From the NCBI RefSeq assembly GCF_005862305.2, contig NZ_CP054024.1, positions 1-64,000 on the forward strand: 64,000 nt of DNA, written 5' to 3'. This DNA is from Rhizobium indicum. GTDB taxonomy: Bacteria; Pseudomonadota; Alphaproteobacteria; Rhizobiales; Rhizobiaceae. Below are positions 45,494 through 57,683 of this stretch, one piece after another (position 1 is the first letter of the stretch; each line of letters starts with the position of its first letter). The notes under the pieces are model-generated. The model was not told the origin of the DNA, did no database searches, and saw nothing but the letters and a program-made list of their open reading frames with translations. A program made the position numbers and the translations under genes.

Positions 45494-48400
45494 GTTATGC
45501 CGAGCTGCAGGTCACCACCCATTTTTCCTTCCTGCGCGGTGCAAGCTCGGCGCAGGAACTGTTCGAGATCGCCAAGGCTCTCGGCATCGAAGCCCTTGGC
45601 GTTGTCGATCGCAATTCGCTGGCCGGAATTGTACGGGCGCTAGAAGCATCCCGCGCCACGGGATTACGCCTCGTTGTCGGTTGCCGGCTTGATCTCGTCG
45701 ACGGCATGTCGGTGCTGGTCTACCCGACCGACCGCGCTGCCTATTCCAGGCTGACCCGCCTCATCACGCTCGGCAAGTCGCGCGGCGGCAAGAACAACTG
45801 CATCCTCCATTGGGACGATGTCATTGCCTACGCCGACGGCATGATCGGCATTCTTGTGCCGGACCTGCCGGATGACGTCTGTGCAATCCAGCTGCGCAAG
45901 ATGGCCGATCTGTTTTGCGATCGGGCCTATGTATCGCTTTGTCTGCGGCGCCGGCAGAACGACCAGCTCCGGCTGCATGAGATTTCCAATCTTGCATCAC
46001 GCTTCAAGGTGAAGACAGTCGTCACCAATGATGTCCTCTTCCATGAACCAGGCCGCCGGCAGTTGCAGGACATCGTCACCTGCATTCGGACCCGCACGAC
46101 GATCGACGAAGTCGGCTTCGAGCGCGAGCGCCACGCCGACCGTTATCTGAAGCCGCCGGAAGAAATGGAGCGGTTGTTTCCGCGATATCCGCAGGCCCTG
46201 GCAAGAACCATGGAGATCGTCCGTCGCTGCACGTTCTCGCTCGAGGAACTCACCTACCAATATCCGGAGGAGGCGATCGTGCCGGGCAAGGATGCTCAAG
46301 CCTCGCTCGAGCATTATGTCTGGCAATGCGTGCCCGATCGCTATCCCGAAGGTCTGCCGCCCGATGTGTTGAAGGTCGTGCGCCACGAACTCGACCTCAT
46401 CCGCACCATGAAATACGCGCCCTATTTTCTGACCGTCTTCTCGATCGTGCGCTATGCGCGGTCCCAGGGCATTCTTTGCCAGGGCAGGGGCTCTGCCGCC
46501 AACAGCGCCGTCTGCTACATTCTCGGCATCACCAGTATCGATCCCTCGACAAACGATCTTCTGTTCGAGCGTTTTGTATCCCAGGAGCGCGACGAGCCGC
46601 CGGATATCGATGTGGATTTCGAGCACGAGCGGCGCGAAGAGGTCATTCAATGGATCTACCGCACCTATTCCAGAGAAAAGGCAGCGCTCTGCGCCACCGT
46701 GGCCCGCTATCGGGCGCGCGGCGCGATCCGCGATGTCGGCAAGGCGCTCGGGCTTCCGGAGGACGTGATCAAGGCGCTGTCGTCGGGCATGTGGGCCTGG
46801 TCGGAGGAGGTCTGCGATCGCAATGTCCGCGAACTCAATCTCAATCCAGACGACCGGCGTCTTGTGCTGACTTTGAAGCTCGCGCAGCAATTAATGGGCG
46901 CGCCACGGCACCTCGGCCAGCATCCGGGCGGCTTTGTCCTCACCCATGATCGGCTCGACGATCTCGTGCCGATCGAACCGGCGACGATGAAGGACCGTCA
47001 AATCATCGAATGGGACAAGGACGACGTCGAAGCCCTGAAATTCATGAAGGTGGACGTCCTGGCCCTTGGCATGCTGACCTGCATGGCCAAGGCCTTCGAT
47101 CTGATCCGCGAGCACAAGGGTCGCGATCTCGACCTGTCTGACATCGAGCAGGAGGATCCTGCGACCTATGCGATGATCCGCAAGGCCGATACGCTCGGCA
47201 CGTTCCAGATCGAAAGCCGCGCGCAGATGGCGATGCTGCCGCGGCTGAAACCTCGGACATTTTACGATCTCGTCGTGCAGGTGGCGATCGTCCGGCCGGG
47301 CCCGATCCAAGGCGACATGGTGCATCCCTATCTGCGCCGGCGCGAAGGCAAGGAGCCGGTCGAATATCCGACGCCCGAGCTTGAGGCGGTGCTCGGCAAG
47401 ACGCTTGGCGTGCCGCTGTTTCAAGAGTCGGCGATGCGGGTCGCGATGGTCTGCGCCGGCTTTACGGGCGGTGAGGCCGACCAGCTGCGCAAGTCGATGG
47501 CGACCTTCAAGTTCACCGGCGGCGTTTCGCGGTTCAAGGACAAGCTCGTGTCCGGCATGGTGAGGAACGGCTACACACCGGAATTCGCCGAAAAGACCTT
47601 CTCCCAGCTCGAAGGCTTTGGTTCCTATGGTTTTCCGGAGAGCCATGCGGCTTCGTTCGCGCTGATCGCCTATGCGTCGAGCTACATCAAATGCCATTAT
47701 CCGGAAGCCTTCTGCGCGGCGCTCATCAATTCGCAGCCGATGGGTTTTTACGCGCCGGCGCAGATCGTCGGCGACGCGAGAGCCCACGGCGTCGAGGTGC
47801 GGCCGGTCTGCATCAACCGGTCCCGGTGGGACTGTACGCTGGAGCGGATCGGCAAATCTGGCCGCCACGCCGTACGGCTCGGTTTCCGGCAGGTGAAAGG
47901 ACTGGCGGTCGCTGACGCCGCACGCATCGTCGCGGCACGCATGGACAATGCCTTTGCCTCAGTTGACGATATGTGGCGACGATCCGGCGTGCCATCGGAG
48001 GCGCTCGTCCAGCTTGCCAAGGCCGATGCCTTTCTGCCGTCGTTGAAGCTCGAGCGTCGAGACGCGCTCTGGGCGATCAAGGCATTGCGCGACGAACCCT
48101 TGCCGTTGTTTGCGGCGGCTGCCGAACGGGAAATGGCTGCGATTGCCGAACAGCAGGAGCCGGAGGTGGCACTTCGGCAGATGACGGACGGGCATAACGT
48201 CATTGAGGACTACAGCCATACCGGGCTGACATTGCGGCAGCATCCGATCGCCTTCCTGCGCAAGGATCTATCGGCGCGTAATATCATCACCTGCGCCGAG
48301 GCGATGAATTCGAGGGACGGGCGATGGGTCTATACGGCCGGTCTTGTCCTGGTACGGCAAAAGCCTGGATCGGCCAAGGGTGTGATGTTCATCACCATCG

Positions 48401-48747
48401 AGGACGAAACCGGGCCGGCCAATCTCGTCGTCTGGCCGACACTCTTTGAAAAACGCCGGCGGATCGTGCTCGGGTCTTCGATGATGGCGATCAATGGCCG
48501 GATCCAGCGGGAAGGGGACGTCGTTCATCTTGTCGCCCAGCAGCTGTTCGACCTGTCAGGCGATCTTGTTGGCCTTGCCGATCGTGATGAAGAGTTCAAA
48601 CTTCCGGCCGGCCGTGGTGATGAGTTCGCCAGAGGCGGCGGGCCTGATCCACGGGACAAGCCGAAGCCTGTCGTCGCCGCGCGCGACATGTTTGTGCCTG
48701 ACCTTCATATCGATACGCTGAAGGTGAAGAGCAGGAATTTTCATTGA
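45490..48747 (+). CDS. dnaE2: DnaE2 error-prone DNA polymerase III alpha subunit
   Basis: The 1085-aa protein has an N-terminal PHP domain ([20 protein letters not shown]), the palm motifs [18 protein letters not shown] and [19 protein letters not shown] (catalytic Asp residues), [10 protein letters not shown] in the HhH region, and a C-terminal OB fold ([20 protein letters not shown]). It performs damage-induced mutagenic synthesis with ImuA and ImuB. Plasmid-borne copies of this cassette are known in rhizobia. Confidence 0.95.
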   Translation: MSYAELQVTTHFSFLRGASSAQELFEIAKALGIEALGVVDRNSLAGIVRALEASRATGLRLVVGCRLDLVDGMSVLVYPTDRAAYSRLTRLITLGKSRGGKNNCILHWDDVIAYADGMIGILVPDLPDDVCAIQLRKMADLFCDRAYVSLCLRRRQNDQLRLHEISNLASRFKVKTVVTNDVLFHEPGRRQLQDIVTCIRTRTTIDEVGFERERHADRYLKPPEEMERLFPRYPQALARTMEIVRRCTFSLEELTYQYPEEAIVPGKDAQASLEHYVWQCVPDRYPEGLPPDVLKVVRHELDLIRTMKYAPYFLTVFSIVRYARSQGILCQGRGSAANSAVCYILGITSIDPSTNDLLFERFVSQERDEPPDIDVDFEHERREEVIQWIYRTYSREKAALCATVARYRARGAIRDVGKALGLPEDVIKALSSGMWAWSEEVCDRNVRELNLNPDDRRLVLTLKLAQQLMGAPRHLGQHPGGFVLTHDRLDDLVPIEPATMKDRQIIEWDKDDVEALKFMKVDVLALGMLTCMAKAFDLIREHKGRDLDLSDIEQEDPATYAMIRKADTLGTFQIESRAQMAMLPRLKPRTFYDLVVQVAIVRPGPIQGDMVHPYLRRREGKEPVEYPTPELEAVLGKTLGVPLFQESAMRVAMVCAGFTGGEADQLRKSMATFKFTGGVSRFKDKLVSGMVRNGYTPEFAEKTFSQLEGFGSYGFPESHAASFALIAYASSYIKCHYPEAFCAALINSQPMGFYAPAQIVGDARAHGVEVRPVCINRSRWDCTLERIGKSGRHAVRLGFRQVKGLAVADAARIVAARMDNAFASVDDMWRRSGVPSEALVQLAKADAFLPSLKLERRDALWAIKALRDEPLPLFAAAAEREMAAIAEQQEPEVALRQMTDGHNVIEDYSHTGLTLRQHPIAFLRKDLSARNIITCAEAMNSRDGRWVYTAGLVLVRQKPGSAKGVMFITIEDETGPANLVVWPTLFEKRRRIVLGSSMMAINGRIQREGDVVHLVAQQLFDLSGDLVGLADRDEEFKLPAGRGDEFARGGGPDPRDKPKPVVAARDMFVPDLHIDTLKVKSRNFH

Positions 48748-48843
48748 TATTCAGTTTGAAAAAGCGGATCGTTGGATCGAAGCCGTTCAAGGCGCTTGAC
48801 GACCCGTAGGTTCTACAATCCATTACCCAGGTTTCCTGGCGGC

Positions 48844-49464
48844 TTACTGAAGATTGTGGGTTCGCGCCTGCGCTGTGGCGATGATCCATTGCTTTGTTCT
48901 AAGTTCCGGATTTTCATGCCGCATCACGTCGGTCACGACGGCGACGCTATCCGCCCCGTGAGCAAGGACGCCTTCGATCCGTTCGACATTCAACCCGCCG
49001 ATGGCGACGAGAGGCAGGTCGCCGATGCGCGATTTCCATTCGCTCAGCCGCGTCAGCCCTTGCGGCGGCCATTTCATCTGCTTGAGGATCGTCGTGTAGA
49101 CCGGGCCGAGTGCGATATAATCAGGCCTTGCTGCCAGTGCGATTTCCAGCTCGCGTTCGTCATGCGTTGAGACGCCAAGCTTCAGGCCACTCGCTCGTAT
49201 CGCGTCGAGGTCCGCTGTCGCAAGGTCCTCCTGGCCGAGATGGACGAAGCCGCAACCTTCCTTGATCGCAAGCCGCCAATAGTCGTTGACGATCAGCTGA
49301 CATTGATGTTTAGCGCAGACTGCTACTGCGCGACGAATCTCGGCGCATAGTTCAGTCCTCGGACGATCCTTGATGCGCAACTGCACCAGCTTGACGCCAA
49401 GCGGTACCAGCCGGGCAATCCACTCGGCGCTGTCCACGATCAGGTAGAACGGATCGAGCTTCAT
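48844..49464 (-). CDS. thiE: thiamine-phosphate synthase ThiE
   Basis: TIM-barrel protein (206 aa) with [43 protein letters not shown] and [20 protein letters not shown], the ThiE pattern. It joins the thiazole and pyrimidine halves to make thiamine phosphate. It is the last gene of thiCOSGE and overlaps thiG by 4 nt. It converges with dnaE2 over a ~96-bp gap. Confidence 0.9.
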   Translation of the reverse strand: MKLDPFYLIVDSAEWIARLVPLGVKLVQLRIKDRPRTELCAEIRRAVAVCAKHQCQLIVNDYWRLAIKEGCGFVHLGQEDLATADLDAIRASGLKLGVSTHDERELEIALAARPDYIALGPVYTTILKQMKWPPQGLTRLSEWKSRIGDLPLVAIGGLNVERIEGVLAHGADSVAVVTDVMRHENPELRTKQWIIATAQARTHNLQ

Positions 49465-50234
49465 GTGAACACCGCCTTTCCGATCACCGGCGTAGAGGGT
49501 ACGGCCATGTCGCGCGGCTCCATCAGGCCGGCTTTAAAGGCTTGATTGCCGGCGGCGATTGCCGCGGCAAAGGCGCCTGCCATCGCCGCGGGATCTCCGG
49601 CGCCAGCAACGGCGGTGTTGAGCAGAACCGCATCGAAACCGAGCTCCATCACCGCAGTTGCGTGCGACGGCCGACCGATGCCGGCATCGACGATCAGCGA
49701 CACGTCAGGGAAATGCGCCCGCATTGCCCTGAGCGCTGTCGGATTGAGCGGCCCGGCGGCACTGCCGATCGGTGCGCACCAAGGCATCAGCACCTTGCAG
49801 CCGGCCTCCAGCAGTCGTTCGGCCACGACCAGATCGTCGGTCGTGTACGGGAAGACTTCGAAACCTTCGCCGACGAGAATGCGAGCCGCCTCGACGAGAC
49901 CGAAAACATCCGGCTGTAACGTATCATGGTTGCCGATGACCTCGAGCTTGATCCAGTCGGTGGCGAACAGCTCGCGGGCCATCTTTGCGGTCAGCACGGC
50001 TTCCGCGACGCTGTGGCAACCTGCAGTGTTGGGAAGGATACGAACGCCGAGCGCGCGGATCATCTCGAAGAAGGCTCCCCCACTGCGGCCGCCAGACATC
50101 TCACGGCGAAGCGAGACGGTGACGATTTCCGTCGCCGATTGCCTGACGGCCTCGGAGAGGACGGCAGGAGAGGGATATCGCGCTGTGCCGAGCAGCAGAC
50201 GGGAGTTTATTTCGGCGCCATAAAGCGTCAGCAT
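49461..50234 (-). CDS. thiG: thiazole synthase ThiG
   Basis: The 257-aa barrel protein has [56 protein letters not shown] (Schiff-base Lys), [18 protein letters not shown] and [19 protein letters not shown]. It condenses deoxyxylulose phosphate, the ThiO product and ThiS-thiocarboxylate to the thiazole. Three bases separate it from thiS. Confidence 0.94.
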   Translation of the reverse strand: MLTLYGAEINSRLLLGTARYPSPAVLSEAVRQSATEIVTVSLRREMSGGRSGGAFFEMIRALGVRILPNTAGCHSVAEAVLTAKMARELFATDWIKLEVIGNHDTLQPDVFGLVEAARILVGEGFEVFPYTTDDLVVAERLLEAGCKVLMPWCAPIGSAAGPLNPTALRAMRAHFPDVSLIVDAGIGRPSHATAVMELGFDAVLLNTAVAGAGDPAAMAGAFAAAIAAGNQAFKAGLMEPRDMAVPSTPVIGKAVFT

Positions 50235-50237
50235 CCA

Positions 50238-50435
50238 TCAGCCTCCCTGCATCGGCGACAGGATTTCGATCCTGTCATTGTCGCTGAGCGAACGATCGAA
50301 CCGGTCTTCGCGATGGACCAGCTCACCGTTGACGGCTGTCGCCAGCCAGTCACCCTCGTATTCCATCAGGACCAAAAGCTCCGACAGCGTGTCAGCCGCG
50401 ACATCCTGGGCCTCGCCATTAACGATCACTTTCAT
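50238..50435 (-). CDS. thiS: ThiS sulfur-carrier protein
   Basis: A 65-aa ubiquitin-fold protein (MKVIVNGEAQDVAADTLSEL) ending in the required Gly-Gly (LSPMQGG), which is activated to the thiocarboxylate that feeds ThiG. It overlaps the thiO stop by 4 nt. Confidence 0.93.
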   Translation of the reverse strand: MKVIVNGEAQDVAADTLSELLVLMEYEGDWLATAVNGELVHREDRFDRSLSDNDRIEILSPMQGG

Positions 50436-51406
50436 GAGGCGTTCCTTCCCGTAGTGTGTTGGTTGTAGACAAGTTCAACGGCCTCGGCCGCCATAGCTGG
50501 CGCGAGCAGAAAACCGTGTCGGTAGAGGCCGTTGAGCGAGATCACCTTTCCCTGACGGCTTGCGCGGGGAAGATTGTCCGGAAAGGCTGGGCGGATTCCG
50601 ACACCCGTTTCGATTATAGTTGCATCGGCAAAGGCCGGAAATAGCGTGTATGCAGCGTTGAGCAGTTCCATCAGTGAACGGGCGACAATAGGCCCGTCGA
50701 ATTCCGTCTCGATCATCGTCGCGCCGACCATGAACAGACCGTCTCCGCGCGGGACGATGTAGACGGGGAAACGCGGATGGAGCAGGCGGACCGGCCGGGA
50801 GAGATCCACGTCAAAGCTTCTAAGGTAAAGCATTTCGCCACGGACGCCGCGTAACTCCTCGGCCTCACCAATGCGCGCAGCGCCCGTGCAATCGACGACA
50901 CTGTCGAACCTCTCCTCATGCGAGCTCTCGCCCACGAAGGTGACCCCCTGAGCCGTCAGCTTGGTGCGCAGCAGACTCAAAACTCGCCGGGGATCGAGAT
51001 GGGCTTCGCGGCGAAAGAACAGCCCGTGCCGGAACCGCCCGCCAAGTGAGGGTTCCAGCGCCGCAATCGCCGGCTCTTCCAGCCATTCATAACCCGTCGT
51101 GCGGCAGGCAAAGCGTCGCAGTTCACCAAGATCGCGGGCCGAGGCGACCACGAGCGTTCCGTTGCGTCGCACCTCTCCCGGCACCATTGCCTCCCATTTG
51201 TCGGCGGCGGTGAGACCGCGCATGAGTACCGCGTCATCAGCACTCTCCCGCTCGCACCAGGGCGCCAACATTCCGCCCGCGAGCCACGAAGCAGCACGCA
51301 GGAAACCGTCATATGGATCCAGCACGGTGACCTCGGCATCTCGAGCGCGCAGTTCATACGCCACCGTCAGGCCGGCAACGCCGGCCCCTTTGACAAGCAC
51401 ACGCAT
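50432..51406 (-). CDS. thiO: glycine oxidase-type ThiO
   Basis: FAD-dependent DAO-family oxidase (324 aa): the N-terminal Rossmann stretch VLVKGAGVAGLTVAYELRAR, then AASWLAGGMLAPWCE, VDCTGAARIG and the C-terminal LNGLYRHGFLLAPAMA. It supplies the imine of glycine for thiazole synthesis. It lies 1 nt after the thiC stop in the operon. Confidence 0.92.
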   Translation of the reverse strand: MRVLVKGAGVAGLTVAYELRARDAEVTVLDPYDGFLRAASWLAGGMLAPWCERESADDAVLMRGLTAADKWEAMVPGEVRRNGTLVVASARDLGELRRFACRTTGYEWLEEPAIAALEPSLGGRFRHGLFFRREAHLDPRRVLSLLRTKLTAQGVTFVGESSHEERFDSVVDCTGAARIGEAEELRGVRGEMLYLRSFDVDLSRPVRLLHPRFPVYIVPRGDGLFMVGATMIETEFDGPIVARSLMELLNAAYTLFPAFADATIIETGVGIRPAFPDNLPRASRQGKVISLNGLYRHGFLLAPAMAAEAVELVYNQHTTGRNAS

Positions 51407-51407
51407 C

Positions 51408-53431
<2,024 letters not shown>

Positions 53432-53749
53432 GAATGCGAAAAAGGGTAGAGGCTTGCCGAGGGAGCTGTCAAGCGACAACTGCAATGGCTTGGGGATGCA
53501 GGTGACACTCAGGCTATCGGTGGGTGGTCGCGCGATCAAACGAATGAAATACCGGCAGCAAGATTTTACTTTCCTACCATCTTTCGATGCCGTGATGGTT
53601 CACACCTGTTGAAGCCTATGTACCCGAGCCGTCCTTTGCTGGCGTCGAATTCATGTCGTCCATGATATCCTCGGTCGGCTCGCCGATCTGATTTGCAAGC
53701 GTTCGACTGAGACGGCGCTTCCATCCCGACATATGGAAACCTGATAGAT

Positions 53750-53850
53750 GTTGATTTCAAAGAAGGCATGCGAAGCTGCTCGTCTTCAGTCCAAGCCCTG
53801 TACTCGATTACGGCGATCAATGTCGATTGCAGCAAGACGTCACTCTACTA
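53750..53850 (-). pseudogene. remnant of a second ATP-dependent DNA ligase
   Basis: The minus-strand frame reads DVLLQSTLIAVIEYRAWTED then EQLRMPSLK, matching the end of LigD-type ligases (TLIAEIEFRAWSTDGKLRHP in the intact gene at 41963). Only the last ~35 residues remain. It is diverged from the intact gene, so it is an old separate copy rather than a recent duplication. Confidence 0.65.
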
Positions 53851-54059
53851 GCGGGCGCCAATGATGATCGCAGGGAAAGGTTGACCCCCGGAGGCAAGGG
53901 TCGTCCACTCCTTCACCACGTTCGACCTGTACTCCATCGCACAAACTGCTAGAAAGAGCGCCCGCGGAAATCGGAGAAATCCACCGCTGCCGGACGCGGT
54001 CGGCAGCGGTGGAACTAGAAACCTTTTGTTTTCCGGCCGCCAGAAGGAAGCTTAAAGAC

Positions 54060-54278
54060 ATGAACATGGCCTCGAAGATTGCGAAATCCCCTGCTGTCCC
54101 ATCCATCGGCGCCCTGCTTGCAGAGGCTCGCCAGGCTCGCGGCTATTCTTTGGACGACCTCGCAGAAACCACCGGTCTGACCGTGGCCGAGGTGACAGCT
54201 CTTGAGAACGACGCGGATTTTGACGCCTCAAGGATACGAAGGACCGCGGCCGCTCTAGGAGTTTTAGGCAAAATCTGA
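54060..54278 (+). CDS. small XRE-type helix-turn-helix protein (72 aa)
   Basis: ATG at 54060 follows GAAGGAAG. The HTH is PSIGALLAEARQARGYSLDD then LAETTGLTVAEVTALEND, the layout of lambda-repressor-like domains, followed by a short helix. It has no adjacent toxin gene and is likely a stand-alone regulator. Confidence 0.7.
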   Translation: MNMASKIAKSPAVPSIGALLAEARQARGYSLDDLAETTGLTVAEVTALENDADFDASRIRRTAAALGVLGKI

Positions 54279-54856
54279 AGCACGCGTCGCGCTGAACTGG
54301 TACGCAGCTGACCTAAGGAGGGCGCCTGCAGCAACTCACCGGGTACAGGACGCGCTTAGTGGGAAGCCCTTCAACGCCCCTAAGGGTTATAGGGCTATCC
54401 AGGCTTCAGACTCAGTCGGGCTGGACGCTTCCGCCTAGTTGGCTGGCCCGAATGAATTGGCTAGCGCCTGAAGTCATTCGTCGCGCCCTTGCTGTGTAGA
54501 GACAGCTTGCCGACTGCGATTGGTGTCGCGATCATCGTGGCACGGTGATCAATCAGCGATCTCACGATTTTATTCTTCCAGCAATCGCAACACTGGCGGC
54601 GCGCCATATGCGCGGAATTATCAAAAGGCATTCTCGAGGGGAAGCAGCGAACATATATTGCGGCGGCCAATCCTGTTCGTAAACGCTGTTCCGGTCCCAC
54701 GTTGTCCTTGCCGCACTAATCTGTGATGGGATTGGCGGCACTGGTCAACAACGAGCTGTACAGGGACCTGTTTACACGCCCACGAGCCTTGCCAGACTTG
54801 CTGTTGCGGGCCAGTCGAAGCAACGGTGGGGGCCGGCATTGCATTGGGGAATCAGC
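54279..54856. other. intergenic stretch without a recognised gene
   Basis: About 580 bases. A minus-strand frame at 54461-54700 contains a partly protein-like end (IATPIAVGKLSLHSKG) but no ribosome site or known family. Probably debris. Confidence 0.4.
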
Positions 54857-55027
54857 GTGAACGCCAAGGCTCAGCAAAAGATGATCGTCATCCGCGCAAT
54901 TCTCACGGTGATCTGCTTCGCAGGCGGTTTCGTTGTTCCTCTTCTCTTCCTTCTGGCTGCCTTCTTCGCCTCGACGATTTACAACATCGTGGATCCGAAG
55001 CCGGACCCTCCGGTCGACGCCTGGTAG
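54857..55027 (+). CDS. small hydrophobic protein
   Basis: GTG at 54857 follows GGGGA; the 56-aa product has one long membrane segment (ILTVICFAGGFVVPLLFLLA) and ends PKPDPPVDAW. In-frame TTG 54839 is the alternative. No family recognised. Confidence 0.45.
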   Translation: MNAKAQQKMIVIRAILTVICFAGGFVVPLLFLLAAFFASTIYNIVDPKPDPPVDAW

Positions 55028-55048
55028 GCTCGGCGTTGGACGGCGACA

Positions 55049-55270
55049 TTGGAAGATCCGAATCGGAAGAGCTACTTCCTGCCGTTCTGTGAATCACCGG
55101 CCGAAGAAGCGTTTCTCGAAGCGAGGATCGCGGATTACAAGTTGCTGCCGCGCAGTGGCGTGCTGTTCGGCTCGGGTCTCTTATTGAACCTGCAGGTCGA
55201 GCACAAGCCGTATCGGCTAGACTTTCTTGCGAACGAATGGCTGCTGATCGACAATCGATTTCGTTGTATC
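55049..55270 (+). pseudogene. truncated DUF559-like nuclease gene
   Basis: The frame reads ESPAEEAFLEARIADYKLLP, then LQVEHKPYRLDFLANEWLLI, the N-terminal half of DUF559/VSR-like endonuclease proteins. Where the catalytic IEVDG segment should follow, the sequence becomes unrelated (IDNRFRCIDATSCC) and runs on in antisense overlap with the next gene. The start is a TTG at 55049. Confidence 0.5.
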
Positions 55271-55377
55271 GACGCCACTTCTTGCTGCCCAGGATCACCG
55301 GAATCATCTTGGTTGGCCGGAATGCGGCAAAAGCAGCATGCGCACTGTCGAAGTGCCGCCTTCGAGCGAGTGGCGGG

Positions 55378-56565
55378 TTACGCATTGGCTCGGGATGTTG
55401 CTCCCCGTAAGACCTCGGAGACCAGCGCGAGCTCATCGTCATTGCTGTAGTAGTGAGGCGAAAAACGGATGGCGTCGTTCCTGACGCTGCATTTCACGTC
55501 GGCAGCATCCAAGTCTGCAAACAGTACGCTGGTGGCCACCTTTGGATTCTTCAGCAGGATGATGCCCGACTGGGATTCTTCCGGCCAATCACTCATGATT
55601 TCGTACCCTGCGGATTTAGCCTGCCTCCGAATCCGCGCTCCGAGTTCCATAACATAGCTCTCGATCTTCTCCATGCCGATGGAATCGATCTCTTCAAGTC
55701 TCTTGGCCAATCCGAAGATGCCTGCGCCGTTCTCGGTGCCTGGTTCGAACCGCTTGGCGTCTGGAAGAAAATCGAGAACACGATGAAAGGAGAAGGCGTC
55801 GTTCACACTCAACCAACCGACAATGCGCGGCTTGATGCGTTCGAAAGCCCTCTCGGAGAACGCGGCGAAGCCTATTCCGACTGGTCCGAGCATCCATTTA
55901 TGGGCGCTCACAACGAGGACATCTACGCCTTCGCCCTCCATGTCCACGCTCAGCACCCCGACCGACTGCGTGCCGTCGACGACCAACAATGCGTCGTGAT
56001 CGGCGCAGATTTGCGAGAATCCGGCGAGATCGACCCGGAAACCGCTGTAGAACTGAACATGGCTCACTGCGACCAGTTTCGTCCTGCTGTCGACCAGGAA
56101 ACGAAGATCATCTGGAGCAAGCGCTCCGTTGCGCGCCTTCATCGTGCGGATTTCCACACCTTGCTGGGAAAGCGTCTCCCAGATGAGAAAGTTTGAGGGA
56201 AATTCGAGCTCAGGAACCACCAGGTTGTCACCAGGCTTCCAATCGATTCCCAAGGCGACGAGCGACAGGCCATGCGAGGTGTTCTGGATGTAGGCAATCC
56301 GTTCCGCAGTCGAGCCAACAAGTTTGGCGGCAAGGCTGCGTCCTTTGTCGCATGTCGGCGCGCTTGCCACCATGATCCCGGACGTGTCCGTGGCATGGAG
56401 TGTCGCCTGCCGGGCGATCGCATCCCGCACGCCGATCGATATAGGGGAAACAGCGGCGTTGTTCCAATAGATGCATTCTTTGACGATCGGGTATTGGCTG
56501 CGGATGAATGCGAGTTCGGCCGCGTTCAGATAGGTCTCGTGCCTCGTTGAAGCGTGTGCGTTCAT
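55378..56565 (-). CDS. class V PLP-dependent aminotransferase / desulfurase-like enzyme
   Basis: The 395-aa protein from ATG 56565 has fold-type I features: YWNNAAVSPISIGVRDAIAR, IQNTSHGLSLVALGI, LLVVDGTQSVGVLSVDM and VVSAHKWMLGPVGIGFA with the PLP Lys. Substrate is not predictable; relatives act as epimerases, C-S lyases or aminotransferases. It follows the solute-binding-protein gene on the same strand and probably processes the imported compound. Confidence 0.8.
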   Translation of the reverse strand: MNAHASTRHETYLNAAELAFIRSQYPIVKECIYWNNAAVSPISIGVRDAIARQATLHATDTSGIMVASAPTCDKGRSLAAKLVGSTAERIAYIQNTSHGLSLVALGIDWKPGDNLVVPELEFPSNFLIWETLSQQGVEIRTMKARNGALAPDDLRFLVDSRTKLVAVSHVQFYSGFRVDLAGFSQICADHDALLVVDGTQSVGVLSVDMEGEGVDVLVVSAHKWMLGPVGIGFAAFSERAFERIKPRIVGWLSVNDAFSFHRVLDFLPDAKRFEPGTENGAGIFGLAKRLEEIDSIGMEKIESYVMELGARIRRQAKSAGYEIMSDWPEESQSGIILLKNPKVATSVLFADLDAADVKCSVRNDAIRFSPHYYSNDDELALVSEVLRGATSRANA

Positions 56566-56679
56566 GCATGATCTCGGTGAAAAAAATGGCGCAGTTTCCG
56601 TCGGCTCCCGTTGCTCGTGAATTCGGTCACGAAGCGAGGGTGAAAGCGAGCGGATGGCGCTCATCCGCTCGTAAGGGGC

Positions 56680-57519
56680 TTATTCGGCAATCTGATCGAC
56701 AGAGGTGATGATACGGGATTTTTTGACCGCCGCGAGCGACATGCCATACTTGTCGAGGACGGTCTTGTACTTGCCGTTGGCGATGAGTTCCTGAAAAATT
56801 GCCTGCATCATTTCAGCTGAGGCCTTGTCGCCTTTCTGGACGGCGACGCCCAAAGGTAGGACATCGTAGACTCCCGGAGCAACGACGAGCTTTCCTTTGC
56901 TGGTCTGCTCGTAATATCCAGCCGCGGTGGAGTCGTCGAAACGAGCGTCGGCCCGACCTGTTAGCACCGCCTGGATCGTGTCTTTCTGCTCGGGATAGAT
57001 GACCTTGTCGATCTTGGGCAGGTTGGATTTCGCGCAGTCCTCGCTCAGCTTGTCCGCGGTGAAATCGGCCGCCGATCCGGTCTGGACCGCCACCCGCTTG
57101 CCGCACAGGCTCTTCGCATCCGAGATGGAGTCTTTCTTGTCAGGGAGAACCATCGCCACGGTTCCGGACTGGAGGAACGTGACGAAGTCGACCTGCTTCA
57201 AGCGATCTTCCTTCACCGTGAACGTCGCCCACGCTACCTTGACCCTTCCGGCCGCGAGCGAAGGAATTTGAGAAGCGAAAGGTATGCGCTGAAGGTCGAG
57301 TTTAGCCGTGATGAGCTTCGCCGCCTCGTGCGCCAAATCCACGTCCAGGCCAGCCGGCTGGCCGTTTGCATCTACGAACTCAAATGGGGCGTAGTCGAGC
57401 CCATTGGCGATTGTGAGCGTACCCGACGACTTGACGGATTCCGTGACCGGAATCTCCGCTCCGATGGCGTTCTGGGCAAGCGCGAGGGCGACGAAAATAC
57501 CCAGATGCGTGGCTTTCAT
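56680..57519 (-). CDS. periplasmic amino-acid-type solute-binding protein
   Basis: A signal peptide (MKATHLGIFVALALAQNAIGA) is followed by the family-3 binding-protein pattern: GTLTIANGLDYAPFEFVDAN, GLDVDLAHEAAKLI, AVQTGSAADFTADKL, GRADARFDDSTAAGYY. It binds a polar amino acid or derivative for the ABC transporter at 59259-61000, which is on the same strand beyond the LysR gene. A GGGG-containing ribosome site precedes the ATG. Confidence 0.9.
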   Translation of the reverse strand: MKATHLGIFVALALAQNAIGAEIPVTESVKSSGTLTIANGLDYAPFEFVDANGQPAGLDVDLAHEAAKLITAKLDLQRIPFASQIPSLAAGRVKVAWATFTVKEDRLKQVDFVTFLQSGTVAMVLPDKKDSISDAKSLCGKRVAVQTGSAADFTADKLSEDCAKSNLPKIDKVIYPEQKDTIQAVLTGRADARFDDSTAAGYYEQTSKGKLVVAPGVYDVLPLGVAVQKGDKASAEMMQAIFQELIANGKYKTVLDKYGMSLAAVKKSRIITSVDQIAE

Positions 57520-57595
57520 GATGATCCCCTTTTTTGGACGTTGGCGTTAGCACGGGTAAGGAAGCACATCCTGAGCAGTGAATCGAATTGAAAAG

Positions 57596-57619
57596 ATGCA
57601 TTGACAATATGAGCTGCAT
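57596..57619. promoter_or_regulatory. possible LysR-regulator operator
   Basis: The divergent gap between the binding-protein gene and the LysR gene contains ATGCA-N14-TGCAT, overlapping a TTGACA (57601-57606) that could be the regulator's own -35. Position and symmetry suit a LysR site, but the match is short. Confidence 0.35.
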
Positions 57620-57683
57620 TCATGATCTTTTGCGGACCGCCGATATCTTTTGACGGCGAGCAAAAGCACCCGAGGGTCCCGAT

